A DNA stretch of 61,267 bases, taken from contig NZ_SSNI01000035.1 in assembly GCF_010015475.1 (NCBI RefSeq), forward strand, positions 1-61,267, read 5' to 3'. Source of the DNA: Pontibacter pamirensis. Lineage in GTDB: Bacteria; Bacteroidota; Bacteroidia; Cytophagales; Hymenobacteraceae. Position numbers and translations under genes: made by a program. How positions within the stretch are numbered: position 1 is the stretch's first letter; the number at the start of each line of letters is the position of its first letter. The notes under the pieces are model-generated. The model made no database searches and was not told the origin of the DNA. It worked only from the letters and a program-made list of their open reading frames with translations. Positions 24,897 through 34,025 of this stretch are shown here, piece by piece.

Positions 24897-27620
24897 ATGG
24901 AAGAGTTGGTAGAAAAAAGAAAAAGAACAGAAGAAATCAAATTCAAATACAGCTGGAGAAAGTATCAGCAACGCGTGCTAAATGACTTGCAGGATCACTT
25001 AACAGACCAGCATTTACACGTAATTGCACCACCAGGCTCTGGCAAGACTGTTTTAGGCCTTGAAGTGGCCTTGCGACTCAAAAAACCAACTTTAATTCTC
25101 GCTCCGACCATTGCTATTCGCAATCAGTGGATACAGCGTTTCTGTGAGCTCTTTCTTCAAACAAACTCTACCCCTGACTGGATTTCGAGAGACATTCGCC
25201 AGCCAAAGTTTATGACTGTTGTCACTTACCAGGGTCTTCATGCAGCCTGTAACAACCTCCGCGCGGAGGAAGGTGAAACAGAAGAGCTAGAAAATAATAA
25301 ATCTACTAACCGGAACCTGAGCAACATAGTTAACGAGCTAAAATCACAGAACATTAAAACCATTGTGGTTGACGAAGCACACCATCTGAAAAATGAATGG
25401 TGGCAGACCTTGACAAAAGTCAAAGAGAAGCTTGACCCGGTCATTGTTGGCTTAACTGCCACTCCCCCCTATGACGTTTCGGCTACGGAATGGCAGCGGT
25501 ACATTAACTTGAACGGACCTGTCGATACAGAAATTTCGGTGCCTGAATTAGTTATTGAAGGTGATTTATGCCCACATCAGGACTATGTCCATTTCTCGTT
25601 TCCAACGGAAAAGGAGAGCACAAGCATTCTAGCTTTCAGGCAAAACATAGAAAAACTGTTTCAGGAAATAAAGCTGGATGATACCTTGATAAAAGCAATT
25701 GAGCATCATCCTATCTGGTTAAACCCGACCGCACACTTAGACTGGATTTACAACAACCTCTCCTACTACTCCGCCTGCCTCATTTTTTTAAATGATAACG
25801 AAAAGGAAATTCCAGAAACACACCTGGAGGTAATTGGTGACAAGAAACTTGCAATTCCCAAGCTGGGCTATAGCTGGGTAGAGACTCTTTTAGATTTTTA
25901 TCTCTATAAGGAAAGAGAGCATTTTAAGGCTTATGAAGAACACCGCAGGAGCCTGGAAAACAGACTCAGAAAGTACGGTGCCATTGAAAGGCGGCAAATT
26001 AATTTTACCTACAACAAACGGGTTACTGGGTTTTTAACCTCCAGCATCAGCAAGCTGAACGGAATCAAAGAAATAGTAGACTTTGAGTATAATCAATTAG
26101 GTAAGAATTTACGGCTGGTTATTCTTTCCGACTATATCAGAAAAGAATTTTTCATCAATGCAGATGAAAACAAGCTGGAGTTGAACAAGATTGGCGTTAT
26201 TCCAATCTTTGAAAAACTAAGGCGGGAGAACCGTCAAAACAAAAAGATAGGTCTTCTTTCGGGGTCACTGGTTATCATTCCCAAAGAAGCATTTACCACT
26301 TTCGAAGCAAAAGCCGCTCAACACGGCATCACACAAATCAGCTCTTCGCCAGTTCCTTTTGATGCTAACTATGTTTTAATCAATCCGACTGAGCAGCTTA
26401 AACACGACATCGTTCATGTCGTTACACAGGTTTTTCAGCAAGGAGAAATTGAAATCTTAATTGGCACCAAGTCTTTGCTTGGCGAGGGTTGGGACGCACC
26501 AGCCATCAACTCTTTAATACTGGCCAGTTTTGTCGGCTCTTTTGTTTTGTCGAACCAGATGCGCGGCAGGGCTATCCGAACACAGCACGGCAACAAAGAA
26601 AAAACAGGAAATATCTGGCATCTGGTGTGTGTTGACCCGTCTTCCCCAACAGGCGGAGACGATTTTGATTTGATGAAAAGAAGGTTCAGAAGCTTTGTAG
26701 GTGTGTCCTACAAAGAAGAAGTCGGTATTGAAAATGGCATCGGGCGTTTGAACCTGCCTGATAACATGCATCGAAAAGAAGAAGTTGAGAAAAAGAATCT
26801 AGAAACCTTTACGCTGGCAGGTGATCGCGAATCCCTCAGAAAACGCTGGAAGGCTGCCCTTGAGACAGGTGTTAGCCTTGAAGAAGAAATAAAAATACCG
26901 TTTCCTAAAGACAAAAACTACAAGGGAGTTAAATCCATGTATTTGCACAAGACCATAGCCAACCTGATGGCAACACTTGGTTCAGGATTGCTGGGTTTTG
27001 GTTTAGAGAGTATACAAGGACTCGGACGAGCAGCAAGAAACATCAAAACAATACAGGACCTTTACTTCTTTCTAGCCATCCTGGGTGCTATAGGTGTCGC
27101 TCTTTTCGGAAGTCTTACCTATAAGACGCTAAGACTTTACATACAATACCGGGATATCTCTAAAGACATACAACAAATAGGAGATGCACTTCTGAATTCA
27201 CTGGTAAAAGCAGGCGCCATTCTTACCAATAACTCAAAGCTAAAAGTTGTGTCTTCAGTTGACAACTTTGGTGCTGTATACTGCCACCTCGAAGGCGGAA
27301 CAACATTCGATAAATCTACTTTTATCAACGCTTTGCAAGAGGTGATTGCACCTGTTGATAATCCACGCTATGTCATTATCAGGAAGAGTAAGTTTATGAA
27401 GTTCGTCAAGCAAAAGGATTATCATGCTGTTCCGGAAATCATTGGGCGCAACAAGAGCTTAGCAGAACACTTCAAAAGCCAATGGGAAAGACTCGTCGGA
27501 ACCTGTGACCTTGTCTTTACCCGCACTATTGAAGGAAGAAAGCTATTGTTGAAGTCAAGGGTAAACTCATTGACATCACAGCTTGGAAATGAAGTGGAGC
27601 ATGTAAACAAATGGAGATGA
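24897..27620 (+). CDS. SF2 DEAD/DEAH helicase with C-terminal membrane segments
   Basis: A 907-aa protein. The helicase core has Walker A APPGSGKT (about 46), VDEAHHLKN (about 158), the SAT-like LTATPP (about 185), and late motifs IGTKSLLGEGWDAPAINSL and QMRGRAIRTQ (about 520-565). About 230 residues lie between the two core lobes, more than in simple helicases. After about residue 675 two hydrophobic segments (LMATLGSGLLGFGL, FFLAILGAIGVALFGSL) precede a basic cytosolic tail. I chose ATG 24897, not the TTG at 24876. Membrane-tethered SF2 ATPases are unusual, and a defence role is possible but unproven. Confidence 0.8.
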   Translation: MEELVEKRKRTEEIKFKYSWRKYQQRVLNDLQDHLTDQHLHVIAPPGSGKTVLGLEVALRLKKPTLILAPTIAIRNQWIQRFCELFLQTNSTPDWISRDIRQPKFMTVVTYQGLHAACNNLRAEEGETEELENNKSTNRNLSNIVNELKSQNIKTIVVDEAHHLKNEWWQTLTKVKEKLDPVIVGLTATPPYDVSATEWQRYINLNGPVDTEISVPELVIEGDLCPHQDYVHFSFPTEKESTSILAFRQNIEKLFQEIKLDDTLIKAIEHHPIWLNPTAHLDWIYNNLSYYSACLIFLNDNEKEIPETHLEVIGDKKLAIPKLGYSWVETLLDFYLYKEREHFKAYEEHRRSLENRLRKYGAIERRQINFTYNKRVTGFLTSSISKLNGIKEIVDFEYNQLGKNLRLVILSDYIRKEFFINADENKLELNKIGVIPIFEKLRRENRQNKKIGLLSGSLVIIPKEAFTTFEAKAAQHGITQISSSPVPFDANYVLINPTEQLKHDIVHVVTQVFQQGEIEILIGTKSLLGEGWDAPAINSLILASFVGSFVLSNQMRGRAIRTQHGNKEKTGNIWHLVCVDPSSPTGGDDFDLMKRRFRSFVGVSYKEEVGIENGIGRLNLPDNMHRKEEVEKKNLETFTLAGDRESLRKRWKAALETGVSLEEEIKIPFPKDKNYKGVKSMYLHKTIANLMATLGSGLLGFGLESIQGLGRAARNIKTIQDLYFFLAILGAIGVALFGSLTYKTLRLYIQYRDISKDIQQIGDALLNSLVKAGAILTNNSKLKVVSSVDNFGAVYCHLEGGTTFDKSTFINALQEVIAPVDNPRYVIIRKSKFMKFVKQKDYHAVPEIIGRNKSLAEHFKSQWERLVGTCDLVFTRTIEGRKLLLKSRVNSLTSQLGNEVEHVNKWR

Positions 27621-27776
27621 TAAGAAAGTAGCATCAAAACTTGATAAGATTCCCGGTTAAAAGAAGCTTTTGTTGTTTCCTCTTTTTCTGGATCAGAACA
27701 TTCCGGGCAGAAAGCCTGGTACATCTAAAATAGCCTTGTTCAAAATTCATCACCGCTGTTCCTAATATAAAACAAT

Positions 27777-28727
27777 ATGAAATTAGCCAGATTCATTATC
27801 CTCTTCATCACCACCTTTCTTTTTCAGCAGAACCTCATGGCAGAAACATGGGATGAGCCGTGGCAAAAGGAGATTCTGAAAAAAGCTGACTATTTTGTTC
27901 TGGCAAAAGTCCTGGCTAAAGGCGACACACCAGAAGCAGAAATAGAAGTTGTCAAAAGTTTTGGAGATAAAAGCTTAAAGGGGAAGGTAAAAATAGCTGG
28001 CTTCTACATGCTCAACATGAGGAGCGCGTCCGGGCATGGACTGCACTTGCCATTGAAAGCTGGCGCAACTTATTACCTGCTGCTTAAGAAAGGCGAGAAA
28101 GGGAACTACAGTTTACCGACTCCCACTTCAGGGTATGCCTTCCTTGACAGTGGTAATGTACATGCAACTTACAGGCACAGCTACCATCAAGCACTGGTCC
28201 CTCAGGAAGTCTATGAGAATACATACTCCCAAATCTGGAGCTACTTCAGGACTGGGAAGTACGAAAATTCTAAAATTGCAGACTTTATAAAGGCTAACCT
28301 GGCTAAAGCCCCTGCAGGATTTGAGGAGCAGGAAATTGCCACCTTCTTTCTACAGCATGTAGCCATGGAAACTGCCTACCTGCTTGACAAAGAGATTCCG
28401 CTTCAAACAGTAAGAAAATTTATTGAGACAGAACACTTCCATTCCAGGGTATCGGCGCTGCGGCTTTTGAGTAATACTATTTCAGCCGAAGTCGCAAAGT
28501 ACCTCTACAATTTTATCATGGAGGATGGGAACGATAATTTTGAAAAAGTCACAGCCATCCAATCTCTTTGGAAAGTGGGCGGTACCGAATACAGAAACAA
28601 ACTGCTGGCAATACAGGAGGAGCTATCTGACGAAGAAACAGGTTTTGGCGGAAACATCATGGACCCGCGGGTAGCAACCCATTTCCCCAGCCCCAGAGGA
28701 GCAGTTGCAGAACTAAACAAAAGGTAA
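27777..28727 (+). CDS. Secreted HEAT-like protein, paralogue of the gene at 34026
   Basis: A 316-aa protein with a signal peptide (about 1-22, cleavage before ETWDEPWQ). The N-terminal domain (about 25-150) is beta-rich with GHGLHLPLKAGATYYLLLKKG. The C-terminal third is helical and HEAT-like (SRVSALRLLSNTISAEVAKYL, EKVTAIQSLWKVGGTEYR). It shares its start (A-D/E-TW-D/H-E/D-P-W), the YYLLLKKG/KYILFLNK strand, SPTSG-type turns and HEAT architecture with the minus-strand gene at 34026. Its function is unknown. It converges on the DUF692 gene. Confidence 0.65.
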   Translation: MKLARFIILFITTFLFQQNLMAETWDEPWQKEILKKADYFVLAKVLAKGDTPEAEIEVVKSFGDKSLKGKVKIAGFYMLNMRSASGHGLHLPLKAGATYYLLLKKGEKGNYSLPTPTSGYAFLDSGNVHATYRHSYHQALVPQEVYENTYSQIWSYFRTGKYENSKIADFIKANLAKAPAGFEEQEIATFFLQHVAMETAYLLDKEIPLQTVRKFIETEHFHSRVSALRLLSNTISAEVAKYLYNFIMEDGNDNFEKVTAIQSLWKVGGTEYRNKLLAIQEELSDEETGFGGNIMDPRVATHFPSPRGAVAELNKR

Positions 28728-28759
28728 AAAGAATCAGAATCCTTCCGGCAGCTGTTGAC

Positions 28760-29923
28760 TCAGGATTGCTTCTTCCACTTTTGCGCAATGCTGACAGCAG
28801 TCTCCAGCATGTGCGGCGCCCAGCTCTCAATTTTCCAGTCAGAACCAGCCAGGGAAGATGTAAGGAGCAGCCGTCGGGCTTCTTCGTAGGAAGGTGCTGT
28901 TTCCAGGATGTGCGAGAGCTGCAGCTGTTGGTTGTGGAGCATGTCATCCTCCACAGCAGGACCCTTCTGTAGAGGCTGTACCGGTAGAAAAAGATTATCA
29001 ACATCCCTGGACAGGCTGCTTCTACTCTTCTGTACCAACGCCTCCATCTTCAGAAAATCCTGACGGAAGCGGATTCTGCTGCTTTCGGTCTTCAGTCCGT
29101 TTCCCAATTGCTCCAGCACGACATATCTTAGGTTAGGGCACTTGGGTATTGTCAGTGCCAGCAGCTGGAACACCTCCTCCGGCACGGCATCATCATGTGT
29201 GTCCCTTCTTATCTTCTTTTCTGGTTCAAGCACAGAAGCCTCCCAGCTGCCTCCTGAAATATGGATTTCCCGCACACGTTCCAGCGGGTACAGCGTGATC
29301 AGGTCTTCGTAAGAAATAACGAAATTATGGAGCTGGCAGTAGAGGTTGTGCAGGTCCAGTATAAGGAAGCCATTCACAGGCGCTACCAGCTTGTCCAGGA
29401 ATTCGCCATGCTGTTTCACTTCGTCCAGCGAGTAGGAAAAAGCCAGGTTCTCGAGCCCGACCGGACATTGGCAGGCCTCATAGATGCGGCTTAACCTGTC
29501 CTGCCCGATGCGCAAAGTGGCGCTGGTGTACGGCACATGGAGAGGAGCACCGGAATGGAAATTCTGCCCGGTAAAAAACCCGAAATGCTCAGTAATTTGG
29601 TCGAACGAATATTGGGAGGCTAATTGCTTCAGTTGTTCCAGCCAGTGCTGCTGCTCCTTCGTCCACTTGCCAGAGAGCAGGGAAAAGAATACCCCGTGGC
29701 CAACCAGCCTGTTTTGTTGGCTATAAGCAAGCAACAATTCTGTGAACCAGTAAGGCACCTGCGCTGCCCAGTAGAGTGTATCGAAAGACCATTCAATGGC
29801 CTCTACCCTGCCTTCTTCCAGCAAAGGAAAAGCGGCCGATAGAATATCCGCATCTAAGTTACAAGCAATTGTTGATAAAATTTCCGGCTCTTTCCCCACA
29901 GGATGTAGTTCTTTCCTGTCCAA
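28760..29923 (-). CDS. DUF692 (MbnB/TglH-like) multinuclear iron enzyme
   Basis: A 387-aa protein with the DUF692 TIM-barrel pattern: EHFGFFTG (about 120), FLILDLHNLYCQ (about 205), REIHISGGSWE (about 240) and RYVVLEQLGNG (about 285). A helical C-terminal extension follows. DUF692 enzymes use two or three irons to rebuild cysteine residues of ribosomal peptides (methanobactin, 3-thiaglutamate, chryseobasin types). The start is TTG at 29923, three bases after and in the same frame as the stop of the 55-aa peptide gene upstream, so coupling is very likely. The peptide ends in CPACGMG and is the natural candidate substrate. Confidence 0.82.
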   Translation of the reverse strand: MDRKELHPVGKEPEILSTIACNLDADILSAAFPLLEEGRVEAIEWSFDTLYWAAQVPYWFTELLLAYSQQNRLVGHGVFFSLLSGKWTKEQQHWLEQLKQLASQYSFDQITEHFGFFTGQNFHSGAPLHVPYTSATLRIGQDRLSRIYEACQCPVGLENLAFSYSLDEVKQHGEFLDKLVAPVNGFLILDLHNLYCQLHNFVISYEDLITLYPLERVREIHISGGSWEASVLEPEKKIRRDTHDDAVPEEVFQLLALTIPKCPNLRYVVLEQLGNGLKTESSRIRFRQDFLKMEALVQKSRSSLSRDVDNLFLPVQPLQKGPAVEDDMLHNQQLQLSHILETAPSYEEARRLLLTSSLAGSDWKIESWAPHMLETAVSIAQKWKKQS

Positions 29924-29926
29924 TGC

Positions 29927-30094
29927 TTAGCCCATGCCACAAGCCGGGCAGTTGTCCGGTACTTTCACAACCTCTTTCCCTTTCTCACCGCCCTGCTCTG
30001 TCCTGGGCCCGGGCAACTCTTCTTGTGTACAGCCTGTGGTCTGTACTGTAATGCCAACCAGTATGGCTCCGAGTAACGCTTTAGGTAGTTTCAT
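29927..30094 (-). CDS. Candidate DUF692 precursor peptide, 55 aa
   Basis: A 55-residue peptide starting MKLPKALLGAILVGITV, a signal-like hydrophobic leader with a possible lipobox QTTGC at residue 22. A charged spacer (EQGGEKGKEVVKV) and the C-terminal tail PDNCPACGMG follow. Two Cys in CxxC spacing at the very end match what a cysteine-modifying DUF692 enzyme would act on. I chose ATG 30094, because an upstream ATG at 30172 would put a polar leader before the signal. It is transcribed with the DUF692 gene and diverges from the RNA-repair operon. Confidence 0.65.
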   Translation of the reverse strand: MKLPKALLGAILVGITVQTTGCTQEELPGPRTEQGGEKGKEVVKVPDNCPACGMG

Positions 30095-30138
30095 GGTGAT
30101 ATCGCTTATTTGGTGCTGGTACAAATTTCTTCTCTCGT

Positions 30139-30157
30139 CTGGATGACCCTCATCCAG
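30139..30157. repeat. Short perfect hairpin in the divergent intergenic region
   Basis: CTGGATGA and TCATCCAG form an 8-bp stem with a 3-nt loop, 45 nt upstream of the peptide start. It could act in its leader RNA or as an operator. Confidence 0.4.
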
Positions 30158-30260
30158 GAGCAAGGGTTGCATCTGTACTCAGAATAAGTCTGCTACACCA
30201 CTCTGCCTTGTGAGAGCCCATTTTTTTTGTGTCCCGGTCTTAGCCCTTCAGGAGCAGCGG

Positions 30261-30332
30261 GAATTTATTTCATGAAACACAGAAAATAAATTCTCCTGCG
30301 CAAAAACACTGCGTAGCGCTCCTCTACCTTTG
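30261..30332 (+). promoter_or_regulatory. RNA-repair regulon promoter 1 (nucleotidyltransferase pair)
   Basis: The operator palindrome CTGCGCA-AAAACAC-TGCGTAG lies at 30296-30316. Eight nt later is the -7 box TACCTTTG (30325-30332). A 10-bp AT palindrome (30261-30270/30284-30293) lies just upstream. The operator and its spacing to the -7 box are repeated before rtcB and ro60. Confidence 0.75.
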
Positions 30333-30355
30333 AAACAGCAACTACAATAACAGCC

Positions 30356-31117
30356 ATGCAGGAACAGATACAACAGAAGCTAAAGGAATTAGAAACACAA
30401 TACAAGGTGCAAATCCTGTTCGCCTGCGAGACGGGCAGCCGCGCCTGGGGCTTCCCCTCCCCCGACAGCGACTATGATGTGCGCTTTATTTACCGGCACC
30501 CAAAAGACTGGTACCTCTCCATCGACGACAGGCGCGACACCATCGAGTACCTCAGCGGCGACCTGGACCTGGTGGGCTGGAACATCCGCAAGAGCCTGCA
30601 ACTGCTGCGCAAGTCCAACGCAGCGGTGTTCGAGCGCATGCAGTCGCCGATTGTGTATGTGCAGCAGACGGATTTCCGGGACAGGCTGAAAGAGCTGGCT
30701 CCCTCCTATTTCTCCTGCCGGGCAGGCCTGCACCATTATATGAGTATGGCCCACAACTATTACAAAGCCTGTGAAGCCGGGGACATGGTAAAGCTGAAGA
30801 GTTACTTTTACCTGCTCCGCACCACGCTGGCCAGTCTTTGGATAGTAGAGCACAAAAGCATTCCGCCGCTGGCTTTCCGGGAGTTGCTGCCACTGGTGAA
30901 GGACCAGAAAATCAACAGCACGATTAACAGCATGCTGGAGCTGAAGGCAACTGTGGACGAGAAATACCTGCACCCGAAAGAGTTGAAGCTAGAGGCCTAC
31001 CTCAAAAGCACCCTCGACTACTGCGAGGCGAAGGCAAATGAATTTGAAGCACAGAAGGGCGAGACAGAGTCGCTGAACCAACTCTTCAGGGAAACGATAG
31101 AACAACCATGGCACTAA
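30356..31117 (+). CDS. rlaP: RlaP-type RNA-repair nucleotidyltransferase (short form)
   Basis: A 253-aa polymerase-beta superfamily nucleotidyltransferase of the RlaP/YcgL-like type associated with RNA repair. The active-site signature is ETGSRAWGFPSPDSDYDVRF (residues about 25-44) with the metal-binding DYD. A third acid is likely in DLDLVGW (about 67). The rest is helical. It probably adds or restores nucleotides at damaged RNA ends before ligation. The gene overlaps the next nucleotidyltransferase by 10 nt and starts 24 nt after the -7 box of the shared-operator promoter. Confidence 0.85.
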   Translation: MQEQIQQKLKELETQYKVQILFACETGSRAWGFPSPDSDYDVRFIYRHPKDWYLSIDDRRDTIEYLSGDLDLVGWNIRKSLQLLRKSNAAVFERMQSPIVYVQQTDFRDRLKELAPSYFSCRAGLHHYMSMAHNYYKACEAGDMVKLKSYFYLLRTTLASLWIVEHKSIPPLAFRELLPLVKDQKINSTINSMLELKATVDEKYLHPKELKLEAYLKSTLDYCEAKANEFEAQKGETESLNQLFRETIEQPWH

Positions 31118-32172
31118 CCATAGACGAGCTTAAGACAAAAAACCTGCTGCTGTTCGAGTGCATCAGCGGCAGCAGGGCCTATGGCTTGAGCACCCCCACC
31201 TCAGACACCGATATCCGGGGTGTGTTTGTGCTGCCCGAAGAGGATTACTTCGGACTAAACTACGTGGAGCAGCTCAGCAACGAGAGCAACGACATTGTGT
31301 ATTATGAGCTGCGCCGCTTCGTGGAGTTGTTGGCTAAAAACAACCCCAACATGCTGGAGCTGCTGAGCATGCCCAAAGATTGTATCCTGTACCAGCACCC
31401 GCTCTACAACAGGTTCAAGCCGCAGGACTTCCTCTCGAAGCTATGCAAGCAAACCTTCGCAGGATACGCCCTCACACAGGTGAAGAAGGCGAAGGGACTG
31501 AACAAAAAGATTGTGAACCCGGTGGAACCGGAGCGCAAGTCGGTGTTGGATTTCTGCTATGTGGCGCAGGGACAGGGTTCTGTGCCGGTGCAGGAGTTTC
31601 TGGAGCAGCAGGGCCTGCAGCAGGAGGATTGCGGCCTTGCCCGCATCCCGCACATGTCGGACCTGTATGCGGTGTTCCATGACCCAGGTACAAACCTCAG
31701 GGGCATTGTGCAGAGCGAGGAATCCAATGATGTCTCGCTGAGTTCCATTCCCAAAGGCCTGCAGCCGCTGGCGGTGATGAGTTTCAACAAGAACGCCTAC
31801 TCCACCTACTGCAAGGAATACAAGGAGTATTGGGAATGGGTAGAGAAGCGAAACAATGCCCGCTACGAAAACACGCTCTCGCACGGAAAGAACTATGACG
31901 CTAAAAACCTGATGCACACCTTCCGCCTCCTCGACATGGCCGAAGAAATCGCCAGCCAGGGCCAGATCATCGTGCGCCGCCCGAACCGCGAATTCCTGCT
32001 CCAAATAAAAGGCGGTGTTTTTGAGTATGCGGAATTACTGGCTATCGCGGAGGAACGAATTGCTAAAATGGATGAACTGTACGAAAAGACTAATTTACCG
32101 GAGGAGCCGGATATACTGCTGTTGAATGAGCTGCTGGTGGAGGTGCGGAAAAGTTTTTACAAGAAAGTTTAA
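31108..32172 (+). CDS. rlaP: RlaP-type RNA-repair nucleotidyltransferase (long form)
   Basis: A 354-aa second member of the same superfamily. The signature is CISGSRAYGLSTPTSDTDIRGVF (residues about 18-40) with metal-binding DTD, then DIVYYELRRF. A long helical C-terminal part includes KNAYSTYCKEYKEYWEWVEKR and a YDAKNLMHTFRLL segment. It overlaps the shorter paralogue by 10 nt, so the two are probably made together. The pair may act as a complex or on different RNA ends, which is inference. A fragment of a second copy of its 3' end lies at 33719-33871. Confidence 0.85.
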   Translation: MALTIDELKTKNLLLFECISGSRAYGLSTPTSDTDIRGVFVLPEEDYFGLNYVEQLSNESNDIVYYELRRFVELLAKNNPNMLELLSMPKDCILYQHPLYNRFKPQDFLSKLCKQTFAGYALTQVKKAKGLNKKIVNPVEPERKSVLDFCYVAQGQGSVPVQEFLEQQGLQQEDCGLARIPHMSDLYAVFHDPGTNLRGIVQSEESNDVSLSSIPKGLQPLAVMSFNKNAYSTYCKEYKEYWEWVEKRNNARYENTLSHGKNYDAKNLMHTFRLLDMAEEIASQGQIIVRRPNREFLLQIKGGVFEYAELLAIAEERIAKMDELYEKTNLPEEPDILLLNELLVEVRKSFYKKV

Positions 32173-32209
32173 CTGCGCAAAAAGGCTGCGTAGTAGGCTT
32201 CTTCCTTTG
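32173..32209 (+). promoter_or_regulatory. RNA-repair regulon promoter 2 (rtcB)
   Basis: CTGCGCA-AAAAGGC-TGCGTAG at 32173-32193 starts right after the stop of the nucleotidyltransferase gene. Eight nt further is the -7 box TTCCTTTG (32202-32209). It has the same operator and spacing as promoters 1 and 3. Confidence 0.75.
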
Positions 32210-32230
32210 TATCATACCAAAAGAAAAACT

Positions 32231-33649
32231 ATGAACGCACATCAACTCACAGGAAAAGATCTTCTTAAAATCGGCTATGTTCCCGGTAAAGCCGTCGGCA
32301 CAGCACTGGCCCTAATCGAGACAGCATTTAAGGAAGTATCGAAAGAGGAGCAGTTAATACTACTATCTAAGGTACTCTCCTCGCCCTCAAAATACCAGGA
32401 AGATGAGCTTTGGGCACCGCTAGCAGAGGACTTGCTGCCACCGAAGCAGGAAGAGGTTACCCCTCTTTTGCCCGGCGCTAAAGACTATGTCATTTATGGG
32501 GCTGAAGGTATTGAGGCGGGTGCACTAAAACAGATGGATGTGGCCATGCGCCTTCCTGTAACAGTAGGCGGGGCACTGATGCCGGATGCGCACCAGGGGT
32601 ATGGTCTGCCGATCGGTGGTGTACTGGCAACACAAAACGCCGTGATTCCCTATGCCGTGGGCGTAGACATTGGCTGCCGTATGAGTATGAGCCTTTACGC
32701 CATACCACCCGACATTCTGACGACACAGCCAGCGCAGCTAAAGAAGCTGCTGCTCGACAACACGCGCTTCGGTACGGCTACTTTTAAAAACCCTCAGGAC
32801 CACACTATCATGGAGCGCAACGAATTTGCTGATATAGCCGTGGCGAAGGGCCTGAAAGACCGGGCCTTCAGACAGCTAGGTTCCTCGGGTGGCGGTAACC
32901 ACTTTGTGGAGTTTGGCACAGTGGAACTGCACGATCCGGAAAACGAGTTTAGCCTACCAACAGGTAATTACCTGGCGGTGCTCTCCCACTCCGGCTCTCG
33001 CGGCCTGGGTGCCAGCATTGCGGGGCACTATACCAAAGTAGCCATGGAAAGTTGCCGCCTGCCGCAGGAGGCGCGCCATCTAGCCTGGCTGGACCTGAAC
33101 ACAGAGGCGGGGCAGGAGTACTGGCTGGCCATGAACCTGGCCGGTGACTACGCCTCGACCTGCCACCACCAGATACACCAGCGGCTGGCGGCGGCACTAG
33201 GTGAACAGCCGCTTGCGGTGGTGGAGAACCATCACAATTTTGCCTGGAAAGAAAAAGATGCCGACGGAAACGAGGTAATCGTGCACCGGAAAGGTGCTAC
33301 ACCAGCGGGTCAGGGTGTATTAGGCATCATTCCTGGCTCTATGGCGACGCCCGGCTTTATCGTGCGTGGAAAAGGTGATGCGAATTCGCTTAACTCCGCC
33401 TCGCATGGTGCGGGCCGGGTGATGTCCAGGACTAAGGCCAAACAAACACTTTCCCTGCCACAGGTGCAGCAGTATCTTTTGGATGCGGGTGTGGAGGTAA
33501 TAGGATCAGGCTTGGATGAAGCGCCAATGGCTTACAAGGATATCCGCCAGGTGATGCAATCGCAACAGGACCTTGTGGAGGTGGTGGGAACATTCACGCC
33601 GAAGCTTGTCCGCATGTGCGGGGATGAAAAGTATATGGAGAAGGATTAG
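32231..33649 (+). CDS. rtcB: RNA-splicing/repair ligase RtcB
   Basis: A 472-aa GTP- and Mn-dependent RNA ligase that joins 2',3'-cyclic phosphate or 3'-phosphate ends to 5'-OH ends. Key elements are PDAHQGYGLPIGG, the metal-binding Cys in VGVDIGCRMS (about residue 145), GSSGGGNHFVEFG, SHSGSRGLG, the NHHNFAW region, the guanylylated His in SASHGAGRVMSR (about 398) and the C-terminal EAPMAYKDI. The length is normal. I chose ATG 32231, because an upstream ATG lies inside the previous gene. It has its own operator-promoter and a strong terminator, so it is a separate unit of the regulon. Confidence 0.97.
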   Translation: MNAHQLTGKDLLKIGYVPGKAVGTALALIETAFKEVSKEEQLILLSKVLSSPSKYQEDELWAPLAEDLLPPKQEEVTPLLPGAKDYVIYGAEGIEAGALKQMDVAMRLPVTVGGALMPDAHQGYGLPIGGVLATQNAVIPYAVGVDIGCRMSMSLYAIPPDILTTQPAQLKKLLLDNTRFGTATFKNPQDHTIMERNEFADIAVAKGLKDRAFRQLGSSGGGNHFVEFGTVELHDPENEFSLPTGNYLAVLSHSGSRGLGASIAGHYTKVAMESCRLPQEARHLAWLDLNTEAGQEYWLAMNLAGDYASTCHHQIHQRLAAALGEQPLAVVENHHNFAWKEKDADGNEVIVHRKGATPAGQGVLGIIPGSMATPGFIVRGKGDANSLNSASHGAGRVMSRTKAKQTLSLPQVQQYLLDAGVEVIGSGLDEAPMAYKDIRQVMQSQQDLVEVVGTFTPKLVRMCGDEKYMEKD

Positions 33650-33673
33650 TGTTAATGATTTGATCTCTCAAAT

Positions 33674-33710
33674 GAAAAGCCCCTGCTGTAAATAATGGCA
33701 GGGGCTTTTC
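33674..33710 (+). terminator. Terminator after rtcB
   Basis: Perfect 13-bp stem (GAAAAGCCCCTGC / GCAGGGGCTTTTC) with an 11-nt loop, 24 nt after the stop. The T-rich 3' strand makes it a good intrinsic terminator. Confidence 0.85.
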
Positions 33711-33718
33711 ATTATACG

Positions 33719-33871
33719 GAATTACCGGTTATCGCCGAGGCATGGACTGCTACAATGGAATGCACTATATGAGGCTTCAGAATTACCGGATGAGCCGGAT
33801 ATGGAGAAGCTAAACAAGCTACTGGTGGAGGTGCGGAGGGAGTTGTATGCAGGTATGTTGAATCAACTTTA
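33719..33871 (+). pseudogene. Remnant of a second RlaP-type gene (3' end)
   Basis: About 150 bp resembles the last 50 codons of the long nucleotidyltransferase. It reads ELPVIAEAW, then after a one-base shift ELPDEPDMEKLNKLLVEVRRELY, against ELLAIAEER and LPEEPDILLLNELLVEVRKSFY at 31108-32172. It ends at TAA 33869-33871. It begins abruptly after the rtcB terminator and marks a past duplication or rearrangement at this junction. Confidence 0.75.
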
Positions 33872-34025
33872 AAGCTTCTCATTTCACTGATGCACTACCA
33901 GTTAAATGATGCCCACATATGAGAGTGCAACAAAGTGTCTGTTTTATCAATGGCCTTGTGTAGACGATATGATAAGGTATTTAGCCGAAACATGTCGTCT
34001 ACACGTAGTTGCCAAAAGTGCTACT

